Part shown: positions 42,219 to 49,608 of the stretch, one piece after another
Layout: the number at the start of each line of letters is the position of its first letter
Numbering within the stretch: position 1 is the first letter of the stretch
From: an uncultured Eubacteriales bacterium
Lineage (GTDB): Bacteria; Bacillota; Clostridia; Oscillospirales; Acutalibacteraceae
Length of the DNA: 64,000 bases
Direction: 5' to 3'
Assembly: GCA_948537335.1 (NCBI GenBank)
Contig: CAOUJG010000002.1
Span: 57,208-121,207 of the forward strand
Program-made: the position numbers and the translations under genes
Notes under the pieces: generated by a model
Databases searched by the model: none
What the model saw: the letters and a program-made list of their open reading frames with translations, nothing else
What the model was told of the DNA's origin: nothing

Positions 42219-42250
42219 AAAATCCCTGAGATAAATCAGGGATTTTTTTA
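42219..42250 (+). terminator. Bidirectional intrinsic terminator
   Basis: A perfect 9-bp stem, AATCCCTGA (42221-42229) with TCAGGGATT (42236-42244), with A-rich sequence before and a T-run after. It can serve both the coiled-coil gene (plus) and the hydrolase gene (minus). Confidence 0.88.
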
Positions 42251-42274
42251 TTTTAGAATTAAAACCGGCTTTGT

Positions 42275-43261
42275 TTAGGCGTTGTTGTTGGCAATAAAAT
42301 CGAACACCGCTTTATAGTATTCGTCTGGCTGCAAAAATCGACTTTGATTATGGCCGGCGCCGTCTATTATGAGCTTTTCTTTTTTGCAATTAGCCGCATC
42401 GTATAGCCGATGGCACATTTCTACCGGGATGAAATCATCGAGCGAACCGTGGATAAACAAGATGGGCACACTCGCTTTTTTAATTTGCTCCAGACTAGAA
42501 GCCTCCTCAAAGCTGTAGCCGGCGCGAAGTTTGGCGACAAGACTGGTAGAATTTATAATCGGGAAGGGCGGCAAATTGAACCGAAGCTTTAACTCGGACG
42601 AAAAAACCTCATCAACGCGAGTGTATCCGCAGTCTTCAATAATCGCAACCACGTTTTTGGGCAGATCTTCACCGCTGAGCATCATAACAGTGGCAGCGCC
42701 CATAGAGACGCCATGCAATACGATTTTAGCCTCAGAGTCTTCGTCCAGAATGGACGAAATCCAAATTAGAATATCGTCTTTGTCCAGCCATCCCATGCCG
42801 ATGTAGCTGCCCTCGCTCTCGCCGCACGCGCGCAGATCGGGCGTAACAACGTTGTAGCTGTGGGTCTGATAATGTTGCGCGAGATCAAAGACATGGCGGC
42901 AGCTGCTAGAGTACCCATGCACGACAATGGCGTAGTTGTGGGAATCGGCGCTGGCACAAAATTTAACCCCGTGCAGCCGGAGATTATCCTTAGACGTCAC
43001 AAAAATATCCTGCCTGTCGACGGTTTTAAGCCAATCGTTGGTAGCCTCGACTTGGCTTTCGTAATTTTTTAAAATAAGGCTCTGAACCGAAGAAACGGGA
43101 CCGGACGCAACTTCGCGGTTCGCGCCATCGGTAGCATCGCCCTTTCGCACAAGAGCGTAGTCAAAAAAGTAGTTGCCAACAGCAAGCAAGATAATAAGAA
43201 CGAGAGCCGCGCAAGCCGAAAGGATAGCCAAAAGCCTTCTTCTTTTTTTGTTCGTCATCAT
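42275..43261 (-). CDS. Membrane-anchored alpha/beta hydrolase
   Basis: 328 residues. One N-terminal membrane segment (about residues 9-31) after a basic start would hold the enzyme outside the cytoplasm. The alpha/beta hydrolase core shows the oxyanion-region VVHGYSSS, the nucleophile elbow HGVSMGAA, a probable catalytic Asp in HGSLDDFIP and the final His in DGAGHNQSR. It resembles the YqkD-type hydrolases of Firmicutes; substrate unknown. Possible starts at 43261 and 43258. It follows the glycosyltransferase gene by 39 nt on the same strand and may share its transcript. Confidence 0.88.
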   Translation of the reverse strand: MMTNKKRRRLLAILSACAALVLIILLAVGNYFFDYALVRKGDATDGANREVASGPVSSVQSLILKNYESQVEATNDWLKTVDRQDIFVTSKDNLRLHGVKFCASADSHNYAIVVHGYSSSCRHVFDLAQHYQTHSYNVVTPDLRACGESEGSYIGMGWLDKDDILIWISSILDEDSEAKIVLHGVSMGAATVMMLSGEDLPKNVVAIIEDCGYTRVDEVFSSELKLRFNLPPFPIINSTSLVAKLRAGYSFEEASSLEQIKKASVPILFIHGSLDDFIPVEMCHRLYDAANCKKEKLIIDGAGHNQSRFLQPDEYYKAVFDFIANNNA

Positions 43262-43300
43262 TTTCTCACACCCACTTATTTTCTAAAATCAAAAAATACT

Positions 43301-44473
43301 TCACGCAAATATCTCAATGGCATGGTTGTAAACGTCAACAATCTTGGCCGCCATGCTATTCTTGGTATTACTGTGGATCACGCTGTTTCGAACGCGAGCC
43401 TTTAGTTCACAGCGCCGCTGCAGGGGCATATTGTAAACCAAATCTAACTTCTCAATAAAACTAGCCTCGTCGTTAAAGATGAACCCGTTGATGTTTTCCA
43501 CGACCTGACCTTTGTTTATCGGGTCGTCACGCTGAATTATCGGCAAGCCCATAGACATCGCCTCGAGCATAGATATCGAGTTTGTATCGGATAACGAAGC
43601 GGTCAAGAAGACGTCGCAAGCGGCGTAGTAAGGCAAAAGTTCGGAGTTTGGAACTTTGCCCGTAAATATGATTATATCGGCAATCCCCAGCTTTTTGGTC
43701 TGTTTTTCTAAGTCAACCTTAGCAGGGCCGTCACCAATGACTAAAAACCGGAACTTATCGTTAATCTTGGCGTACTTTTCGATATAATCGATCAAAACAT
43801 CGATGCTTTTCTCCTTGCCAACGCGCGAGACGATGCAGCCGACAAAAGCGTCAGCCGGAATGCTGTATTTTTCCCGAACTCTAGCAATATCCGAAGGCGC
43901 GACATTTTCGGGCGAAAAGCGGTCAACGTCAACAGGGTTAGGAATAATCTCAACATTCTGAGAAATCCCCGCGCGCGAGAGGTACTCGTGACTTTTGGGC
44001 GAAGGCCCCGTAATAACGGTAGCGCGCCGGTAAAGAGACCGAATATACTTATAAAAAATGCGCTGACCGGTCTTAACAAGTGGCTTTGGAACAACATAGT
44101 AAACGTAGTCGTCGTAAATGGTGTGCAGAGTGTAGACAACCGGGCGCTTCAGGAGCTTAGAAACCAAGATGCCAAACAGCCCGATTCCGAACTCGGTGTG
44201 AATATGAATCACGTCGGGTGCGAACTTTTTAATAATATGGTATTGCCGCATATTTATGGGCATAGAGAGGCCGTAGCCGTAAATCCGCTTTAATTTTATG
44301 CTCGGACAATGCAAAACGCCGTGCTCCTCGAACGTAGTGGTATCTTTAGGGTTAGTGGTAACGACCAAAACCTCGTGACCAAGGCTCTCAAGCCCCTCCT
44401 TGAGGGCGGCCACGTGGATAGCCACGCCGTTTATTTCTGGAGCGAAGGTATCTGAAAAAAGCGCGATTTTCAT
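43301..44473 (-). CDS. Family 4 glycosyltransferase (diacylglycerol glucosyltransferase-like)
   Basis: 390 residues with two Rossmann domains (GT-B). The N-terminal ALFSDTFAPEINGVAIHVAALKE and HIHTEFGIGLFG blocks are typical of GT4 enzymes that act on lipids such as diacylglycerol. The C-terminal donor site shows GDGPAKVDLEKQ, FTGKVPNSELLPYYAACDVF and the E-x7-E-like SDTNSISMLEAMSMGLPII. Glucolipid or lipoteichoic-acid anchor synthesis is likely but not proven. ATG with AAAGGA upstream. Confidence 0.88.
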   Translation of the reverse strand: MKIALFSDTFAPEINGVAIHVAALKEGLESLGHEVLVVTTNPKDTTTFEEHGVLHCPSIKLKRIYGYGLSMPINMRQYHIIKKFAPDVIHIHTEFGIGLFGILVSKLLKRPVVYTLHTIYDDYVYYVVPKPLVKTGQRIFYKYIRSLYRRATVITGPSPKSHEYLSRAGISQNVEIIPNPVDVDRFSPENVAPSDIARVREKYSIPADAFVGCIVSRVGKEKSIDVLIDYIEKYAKINDKFRFLVIGDGPAKVDLEKQTKKLGIADIIIFTGKVPNSELLPYYAACDVFLTASLSDTNSISMLEAMSMGLPIIQRDDPINKGQVVENINGFIFNDEASFIEKLDLVYNMPLQRRCELKARVRNSVIHSNTKNSMAAKIVDVYNHAIEIFA

Positions 44474-44612
44474 AGCTTAAAAATCCTTTCTTACCGCCCA
44501 AAAACCGGGTAATCTAGGACTAAGTATAGCCGAAATTTTGATATTTTGCAAACGCGCATAAAGTTTCATACTTTTGGCGGGGGCGACATACCATGTAAAA
44601 GAGGTGATAAGA

Positions 44613-44870
44613 ATGGCAAACGAGAACAACAACGCCAAGAATCCAAGCGCCGAGAGCCTGCTAAAATCCGTGGCAAACAAGCTAGGCAAAAGCCCAAAAG
44701 AGCTAGAAAAAGCCACCAAAGAGGGCAGTATAGAAAATTTGTTGGGGAGCCTGAAGCAAGACAACGCGCAAAAAATAAAAAAGATATTGTCCGACAAAGG
44801 CATGGCAAATAAAATTTTGGCCACGCCGCAGGCGCAAAAGCTGATACAAAAGCTGCTAGGAGAAAAATAA
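44613..44870 (+). CDS. Small hypothetical protein, first of a three-gene set
   Basis: 85 residues, basic, helical, no membrane segment. The pattern SAESLLKSVANKLGKSPKEL, then QKIKKILSDKGMANKILATPQAQKL, resembles small unnamed proteins I recall from Oscillospirales genomes. No function known. The ATG at 44613 follows AAGAGGTGATAAGA; an upstream GTG/ATG lacks a site. The next gene starts directly after its stop codon. Confidence 0.72.
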   Translation: MANENNNAKNPSAESLLKSVANKLGKSPKELEKATKEGSIENLLGSLKQDNAQKIKKILSDKGMANKILATPQAQKLIQKLLGEK

Positions 44871-45242
44871 ATGGACGAACTAACAGAAAAGCTGATGGGG
44901 CTGCTTGCGAGCAAAGAAAATGTGGAGAAAATAAAGAATCTGAGCAGCCTATTGTCGGAGGCCAAAGAGGGGCAGGAGGATCAGCCAAAAGAGGGTAAAT
45001 CTTCAGCAGAGTCGGAAGAGTCCCCAACAGCACACGACGCAGCGTCAGTAGAAATGCTCCAAACCATTATGAAGCTGGTGCCACTGCTGTCCACAGCAAG
45101 CAGGGAGGACGACAACACACGGCTCCTGCAGGCGCTCCGGCCACACCTGAGCGAACATCGGCAGGCAAAGCTGGATAAATCGATAAAAATGCTGCAGATG
45201 CTCAAGCTTTTGCCGGTGCTGAAAAGCCAAGGGCTCTTTTGA
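44871..45242 (+). CDS. Small hypothetical protein, second of a three-gene set
   Basis: 123 residues. An N-terminal helix (ELTEKLMGLLASKENVEKIK), an acidic Ser/Glu-rich linker (about residues 33-56), and a C-terminal domain with DDNTRLLQALRPHLSEHRQAKLDKSIKML and LLPVLKSQGLF. It looks like a partner of the preceding protein: both have two short helical blocks separated by a linker. No known family. ATG immediately after the previous stop with GGAG upstream. Confidence 0.7.
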   Translation: MDELTEKLMGLLASKENVEKIKNLSSLLSEAKEGQEDQPKEGKSSAESEESPTAHDAASVEMLQTIMKLVPLLSTASREDDNTRLLQALRPHLSEHRQAKLDKSIKMLQMLKLLPVLKSQGLF

Positions 45243-45283
45243 GGGCCACAGGTCGGGCGAGATGACGGTAAACGAGGTAACTT

Positions 45284-45685
45284 ATGAAGAGTAATTTTGA
45301 AAGCATGGAAGATATGCAAAGAATGCAGCAGGAGGCGGTTCGGCGGGTGCAAGAGATGCAAAAGCGCGCCAAACAAAGCCTTGAAGCGAGTGAAAAACAT
45401 ATCGAATTAAATAAAGCAGAAAATCTTACAAGTCAGAAGAAAGTTAGCGATAATGGCGATATTCCGGAGCAGACGAAAGACCCATGTTTAATACAAAAAG
45501 TAAATAATCTAAGTGAAAATACTGACAGTAAACAAAATTTGGCTAAAACAAACGGCAAAATGAACATTTTTTCTGCGCTGTTGAATGATAGGGAAAAGAG
45601 CCTTGTTTTGGTTTTGATACTGATTCTGGTGGACGAAAGCAGCGACTTGAGCTTGATTTTGGCGCTTATGTACCTGATGATTTGA
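45284..45685 (+). CDS. Small hypothetical protein with C-terminal hydrophobic end, third of the set
   Basis: 133 residues. The first third is a charged coiled coil (MEDMQRMQQEAVRRVQEMQKR), the middle is polar and low-complexity, and the last 40 residues form two hydrophobic stretches divided by acidic residues (SLVLVLILILVDESSDLSLI). A similar C-terminal motif occurs in other unnamed clostridial proteins as I recall them. Possibly a membrane anchor for the set. GAGG ribosome binding site. Convergent with the gene ending at 45688, only 2 nt apart. Confidence 0.68.
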   Translation: MKSNFESMEDMQRMQQEAVRRVQEMQKRAKQSLEASEKHIELNKAENLTSQKKVSDNGDIPEQTKDPCLIQKVNNLSENTDSKQNLAKTNGKMNIFSALLNDREKSLVLVLILILVDESSDLSLILALMYLMI

Positions 45686-45687
45686 GG

Positions 45688-46587
45688 TCAGCTTTGAGTT
45701 TTCACAGGTTCTATCGATGAGATGTAGTATTTTTCGGTGTCTGCGCCGAGCTTCAGCTTGTATACCATTTGCTTGACTGGCGTGGGCTCGGGGGCCTTCT
45801 CTTCGCCGGGGCTTAAAAATTTATCTTCTCGCGACAAGTACGATACTGTCAAAATCAGCTCGTCTTTTTTTTCGAGAATCTCTTCAATATGCGGTAAAAA
45901 TGTCCCCGCGTTGCTGATCGAGCTGATGTGAAAGTTGTCCTCGCCCGCCGTGTGCGAATAAAACGCGCCGAAAATGTCACCAGAACAGTTTATGACGTCC
46001 GTGCTGCCGAATAAATCTACCGCGGCACGTTGCACGTCTGCAACCGGCATGAGCGTTAATCCTTGCTCGTCGAACTCCTTGTAGCCCTCCGCGCCGTTCT
46101 GAAGGAGATTTCGCCAGATGCAGGAGGAGACAACCATGTCAGAATCAGCCTCCTGCGGGGAGGCAAAGGGAGCGGGATCATGCATAACGACCGGCGCAAT
46201 GTAATTGTTGTATTTGGCGTAAGTGGAGGAATCGCTAATGACCGAGCTGGTGCGGTTTACAGCCGAGAGCAAGATGATAACACCCACAATAGCGAGGATC
46301 ATGGTCGCGCCGGCAAAAAGAAACCGATAAATGCTGACTTGACGGCTAGCTTTTTGAGAAATTTTAATAGTGCCGATGTCGGAAGGCCTAGCATAGGCAT
46401 TTTGACGAGGTTTAGGAGAGCGCACCCGTGTTTGAACTGAATTTTCTTGTAATTTTTCTGCGTGCCGCCGCATTAACTCTGACCTTGCTGGCGTTGAGCT
46501 TGTAATGGTGGCGGCCTTAACGACGGTCTTGCCGGCGCCGCGGTAGTCCGCGTGATATTCGTTAACCTTCGATTTTTCCTGCTCCAT
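45688..46587 (-). CDS. Single-pass membrane protein, function unknown
   Basis: 299 residues. A basic, Ser/Arg-rich N-terminal tail of about 85 residues is followed by one membrane segment (about residues 89-110, FLFAGATMILAIVGVIILLS) and an extracytoplasmic domain with no family I recognise. It contains AFYSHTAGEDNFHISSISNAGTF and LILTVSYLSRE. Could be a wall or spore-associated protein; this is a guess. The ATG at 46587 has AAAGGAACAAG upstream; earlier in-frame codons are not credible. Confidence 0.65.
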   Translation of the reverse strand: MEQEKSKVNEYHADYRGAGKTVVKAATITSSTPARSELMRRHAEKLQENSVQTRVRSPKPRQNAYARPSDIGTIKISQKASRQVSIYRFLFAGATMILAIVGVIILLSAVNRTSSVISDSSTYAKYNNYIAPVVMHDPAPFASPQEADSDMVVSSCIWRNLLQNGAEGYKEFDEQGLTLMPVADVQRAAVDLFGSTDVINCSGDIFGAFYSHTAGEDNFHISSISNAGTFLPHIEEILEKKDELILTVSYLSREDKFLSPGEEKAPEPTPVKQMVYKLKLGADTEKYYISSIEPVKTQS

Positions 46588-46705
46588 AAACTTGTTCCTT
46601 TCTGGCGGCCGGGCTAGTGTCAGCCTTGAGTTAAGCAAGATTATAGCACAGGCGAGATGTAAAAAATAGCCAAAATTTGTCAACAAAGTTACAAAGCCAA
46701 AAGAT

Positions 46706-46739
46706 AAAAGCCGTACGCAGAACATTGCCTGCACACGGC
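46706..46739 (-). terminator. Intrinsic terminator of pnp
   Basis: On the minus strand GCCGTGTGCAG (46739-46729) pairs with CTGCGTACGGC (46720-46710) over 11 bp with two G-U wobbles, followed by TTTTATCTTTT. Confidence 0.85.
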
Positions 46740-46768
46740 CTTTTAAGCGTATTCACATGTAAAAAAAT

Positions 46769-48868
46769 CTAAGAATTCTTGTCAAGAAGGGCGGCCTTGC
46801 GCGACAAATTCACGCGGCCCTTGTCGTCAATCTCGGTAATCTTGACAATAATTTCGTCCCCGATTTTAACGGCGTCCGAGACCTTCTCAGTGTGCTTAGT
46901 GTCCAGCTGAGAAATATGGCAAAGGCCTTCCTTTCCGGGAGCAAACTCAACAAAGGCGCCAAAATCCATAATCCGGCTAACGCGCCCGGTGTAAATGTCG
47001 CCAACTTGCGGGTCCTTAACAATGGACTCAATAATAGCTAAGGCACGGCGGCAGTTATCAAGGTCCAGCCCAGAAATAAACACGCGACCGTCGTCCTCAA
47101 TGTCGATTTTAACGTCGCAGTCCAAGCAAATTTTTTGCACGACCTTCCCGCCAGAGCCGATGACATCGCGGATCTTCTCAACATCAATAACGGTAGAAAG
47201 CATCTTAGGCGCATAAGGAGAAAGCTCAGCGCGTGGGCGATCAATAACCTTCAGCATGACCTCTTCCAAGATATAATCGCGAGCTCGGTGAGTTTTAAAA
47301 AGAGCCTCCTTAATAATAGCCGGCGTCAAGCCATCGATCTTAAGGTCCATCTGAATAGCGGTGATGCCGCGGTGAGTCCCGGCGACCTTGAAGTCCATGT
47401 CGCCAAAAAAGTCCTCCAGCCCCTGAATGTCCACCATGGTCATAAAACGGTCGCCCTCGGTAATAAGGCCGCAAGAAATCCCCGCAACAGGGGCGGTTAT
47501 AGGCACACCAGCGTCCATCAAAGCCAGCGTAGAGCCACAAACGGAGCCCTGAGAGGTCGACCCATTAGAAGAGACGACCTCCGAAACCAAGCGAATAGCA
47601 TAAGGAAACTCGTCAATAGAGGGAATAACCGGAACCAAAGCGCGCTCGGCCAAGGCGCCATGCCCAATCTCGCGGCGACCAGGGCCACGACTCGGCCTAG
47701 TTTCGCCAACAGAAAAGGATGGGAAATTATAATGATGCATATATCGCTTTTCGACCTCGCCATCGATGCCGTCCAGAAGCTGTTCATCGCCGATCGAGCC
47801 CAAAGTAGCCACAGTCAAAACCTGAGTCTGCCCGCGAGTAAACAGTCCAGAACCATGCGCGCGCGGTAAAAGAGAAACCTCTGCAGCCAAAGGACGAATC
47901 TCGTCCATTCCCCGGCCATCCACACGCTTTTGCTCGTCCAAAAGCCAGCGCCGAACAATACTCTTTTGCGCACGATACATACATTCGTCGATCAAAGCCT
48001 CAGCGTCCGGGTAAGTCTGTGCAAAGTGCTCGTGAACCTTCTGATATATCGGGCCAAGACGGTCATCGCGAACCTTTTTATCGTCGGTGTCAAGAGCAAC
48101 TTTCAAATCCTCACAAGCAAAATTTTTAATCGCCTCAAGCATAGCAGCGTCCGGGTCAGCCGAGGTGTAAGCAAACTTCGCCTTGCCAATCTCCTCGCGA
48201 ATCCCCTTAATAAAAGCAATAATTTGCTGATTTGCCTCGTGCCCCGCCATGATGCCGTTAAACATAGTCTCGTCGTCAACTTCGTTGGCGCCAGCTTCAA
48301 TCATAGCAATCCGACTGTCGGTAGAAGCCACCGTAACGGCCATCTGAGATACCTTCCGTTGTTCTGCGTTAGGGTTAATAATAAATTCGCCATTAATCAA
48401 ACCAACGCTAACGCCCGAAATAGGGCCATTCCAAGGGATATCCGAAATGCTCAAAGCAATGGAAGTGCCGACCATAGCGGCGATTTCAGGAGAGCAATCC
48501 GGGTCAACCGACATAACAGTGCACACCACAGAAACATCGTTGCGCATGTCCTTAGGAAAAAGCGGACGAATAGGCCGGTCAATAACGCGCGAAACCAGAA
48601 TAGCCTTCTCGCTAGGGCGCCCCTCACGACGCAAAAAAGAACCCGGAATCCGCCCCACAGCGTACATCTTCTCTTCAAAATCAACCGACAAAGGGAAAAA
48701 ATCGATCCCCTCGCGCGGCTCAGCAGTCGCCGTAACCGCCACATTAACAACCGTCTCGCCATACCGCACCAAACAAGCGCCGTTAGCAAGCTGAGCCATC
48801 TTACCAGTCTCAATAACAAGCGGCCGGCCGGCAAAATCGGTTTTAAAAACTCTGTAATTTTCGAACAT
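46769..48868 (-). CDS. pnp: Polyribonucleotide nucleotidyltransferase (PNPase)
   Basis: 3'-5' phosphorolytic exoribonuclease, part of RNA turnover with RNase Y. 699 residues. Seen: two RNase PH domains separated by a helical linker (FFPLSVDFEEKMYAVGRIPGSF in the first; RTHGSGLFTRGQTQ-like LPRAHGSGLFTRGQTQ in the second), a KH domain (DVIGSGGKVVQKI) and a C-terminal S1 domain (GDIYTGRVSRIMDFGAFVEF). ATG at 48868 fixed by GGAGG; an in-frame ATG ten codons earlier lacks a site. Order rpsO-pnp is standard. Confidence 0.97.
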   Translation of the reverse strand: MFENYRVFKTDFAGRPLVIETGKMAQLANGACLVRYGETVVNVAVTATAEPREGIDFFPLSVDFEEKMYAVGRIPGSFLRREGRPSEKAILVSRVIDRPIRPLFPKDMRNDVSVVCTVMSVDPDCSPEIAAMVGTSIALSISDIPWNGPISGVSVGLINGEFIINPNAEQRKVSQMAVTVASTDSRIAMIEAGANEVDDETMFNGIMAGHEANQQIIAFIKGIREEIGKAKFAYTSADPDAAMLEAIKNFACEDLKVALDTDDKKVRDDRLGPIYQKVHEHFAQTYPDAEALIDECMYRAQKSIVRRWLLDEQKRVDGRGMDEIRPLAAEVSLLPRAHGSGLFTRGQTQVLTVATLGSIGDEQLLDGIDGEVEKRYMHHYNFPSFSVGETRPSRGPGRREIGHGALAERALVPVIPSIDEFPYAIRLVSEVVSSNGSTSQGSVCGSTLALMDAGVPITAPVAGISCGLITEGDRFMTMVDIQGLEDFFGDMDFKVAGTHRGITAIQMDLKIDGLTPAIIKEALFKTHRARDYILEEVMLKVIDRPRAELSPYAPKMLSTVIDVEKIRDVIGSGGKVVQKICLDCDVKIDIEDDGRVFISGLDLDNCRRALAIIESIVKDPQVGDIYTGRVSRIMDFGAFVEFAPGKEGLCHISQLDTKHTEKVSDAVKIGDEIIVKITEIDDKGRVNLSRKAALLDKNS

Positions 48869-49059
48869 AAAAGACCTCCAAAAAAATTTATCAAACATCC
48901 AAACATAAATCCATAAGGAGGGCTTAGCAATAAAACCTATGTTAAATCGAGCAAAACCAGCTTAAACACACGTTTCACTGCTAAAACCGGGATTTATATC
49001 AGATGTTACAGGCATAATAAAAACAAAGAAAACGTCAGTAATATCGCCAAAAACGGATA

Positions 49060-49085
49060 AGCAGATGACGCAAAAGTCACCTGCT
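49060..49085 (-). terminator. Candidate intrinsic terminator of rpsO
   Basis: On the minus strand AGCAGGTGAC pairs with GTCATCTGCT (one G-U wobble), a 10-bp stem. The U-run (GTTTTTG) starts about 5 nt after the stem, so termination may be partial, allowing read-through into pnp. Confidence 0.6.
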
Positions 49086-49099
49086 TTCTAAATAAAAAA

Positions 49100-49363
49100 T
49101 TATTTACGAATACCAAGTTTAGCAATAATAGCGCGGTACCGCTCAATATCGGACTTCATCAAATAGCCAAGCAAACTCCGCCTATGACCAACCATCTTCA
49201 AAAGGCCGCGTCTAGAGTGATGATCTTTTTTATGAACCTTCAAATGATCGTTCAAATCGTTAATTCGCTTAGTCAAAAGAGCGATCTGAACCTCCGGCGA
49301 ACCGGTGTCGCCCTCGTGCATAGCATAAGTCTCAATAATAGAAGTTTTTTCCGACTTTAACAT
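49100..49363 (-). CDS. rpsO: 30S ribosomal protein S15
   Basis: 87 residues. The TGSPEVQIALLTKRINDLNDHLKVHKKDHHSRRGLLKMVGHRR core is diagnostic of S15, which binds the central domain of 16S rRNA. ATG after AAAGGTGAGG. Precedes pnp as in most bacteria and has its own promoter and a structured leader. Confidence 0.98.
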   Translation of the reverse strand: MLKSEKTSIIETYAMHEGDTGSPEVQIALLTKRINDLNDHLKVHKKDHHSRRGLLKMVGHRRSLLGYLMKSDIERYRAIIAKLGIRK

Positions 49364-49457
49364 GTTGCCTCACCTTTTTCAAAAAATAATCCATAAAACA
49401 CAGAATAAGGCGGGCAAGCACCCCAGCGGGCGGTATCCTTAATCCGTGAATCAGGTC
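49364..49457 (-). promoter_or_regulatory. rpsO leader, candidate S15 autoregulatory RNA
   Basis: The roughly 90-nt leader contains a G/C-rich block with a TAAGG/CCTTA stem around a GGG-TGCTTG-CCC hairpin. S15 represses its own synthesis through leader structures in several bacteria; this match is by position and structure only. Confidence 0.35.
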
Positions 49458-49463
49458 TCCTTA

Positions 49464-49492
49464 ATTATACTACACCTTACCGATTTTGTAAA
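49464..49492 (-). promoter_or_regulatory. SigmaA-type promoter of rpsO-pnp
   Basis: On the minus strand TTTACA (49492-49487), 17-nt spacer, perfect TATAAT (49469-49464). The -35 region TTTACA occurs twice, 14 nt apart. Confidence 0.8.
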
Positions 49493-49608
49493 GCATATTG
49501 TAAAGCAAAATATCAAAATCAAAATTTTGGAGAGGCGATAAAGCGCGTGGCAAAAGGGGTTTAAGGCCGCGGCCATGTTTACAAAAATGTGTAGCAAATT
49601 GTGTAGCA

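Noticed and set aside
46995..48916. Long open frames on the plus strand opposite pnp (up to 328 codons)
   Set aside because: They lie wholly antisense to a clear PNPase gene, are rich in Arg, Asn and His as expected from mirrored codons, and have no ribosome binding sites.
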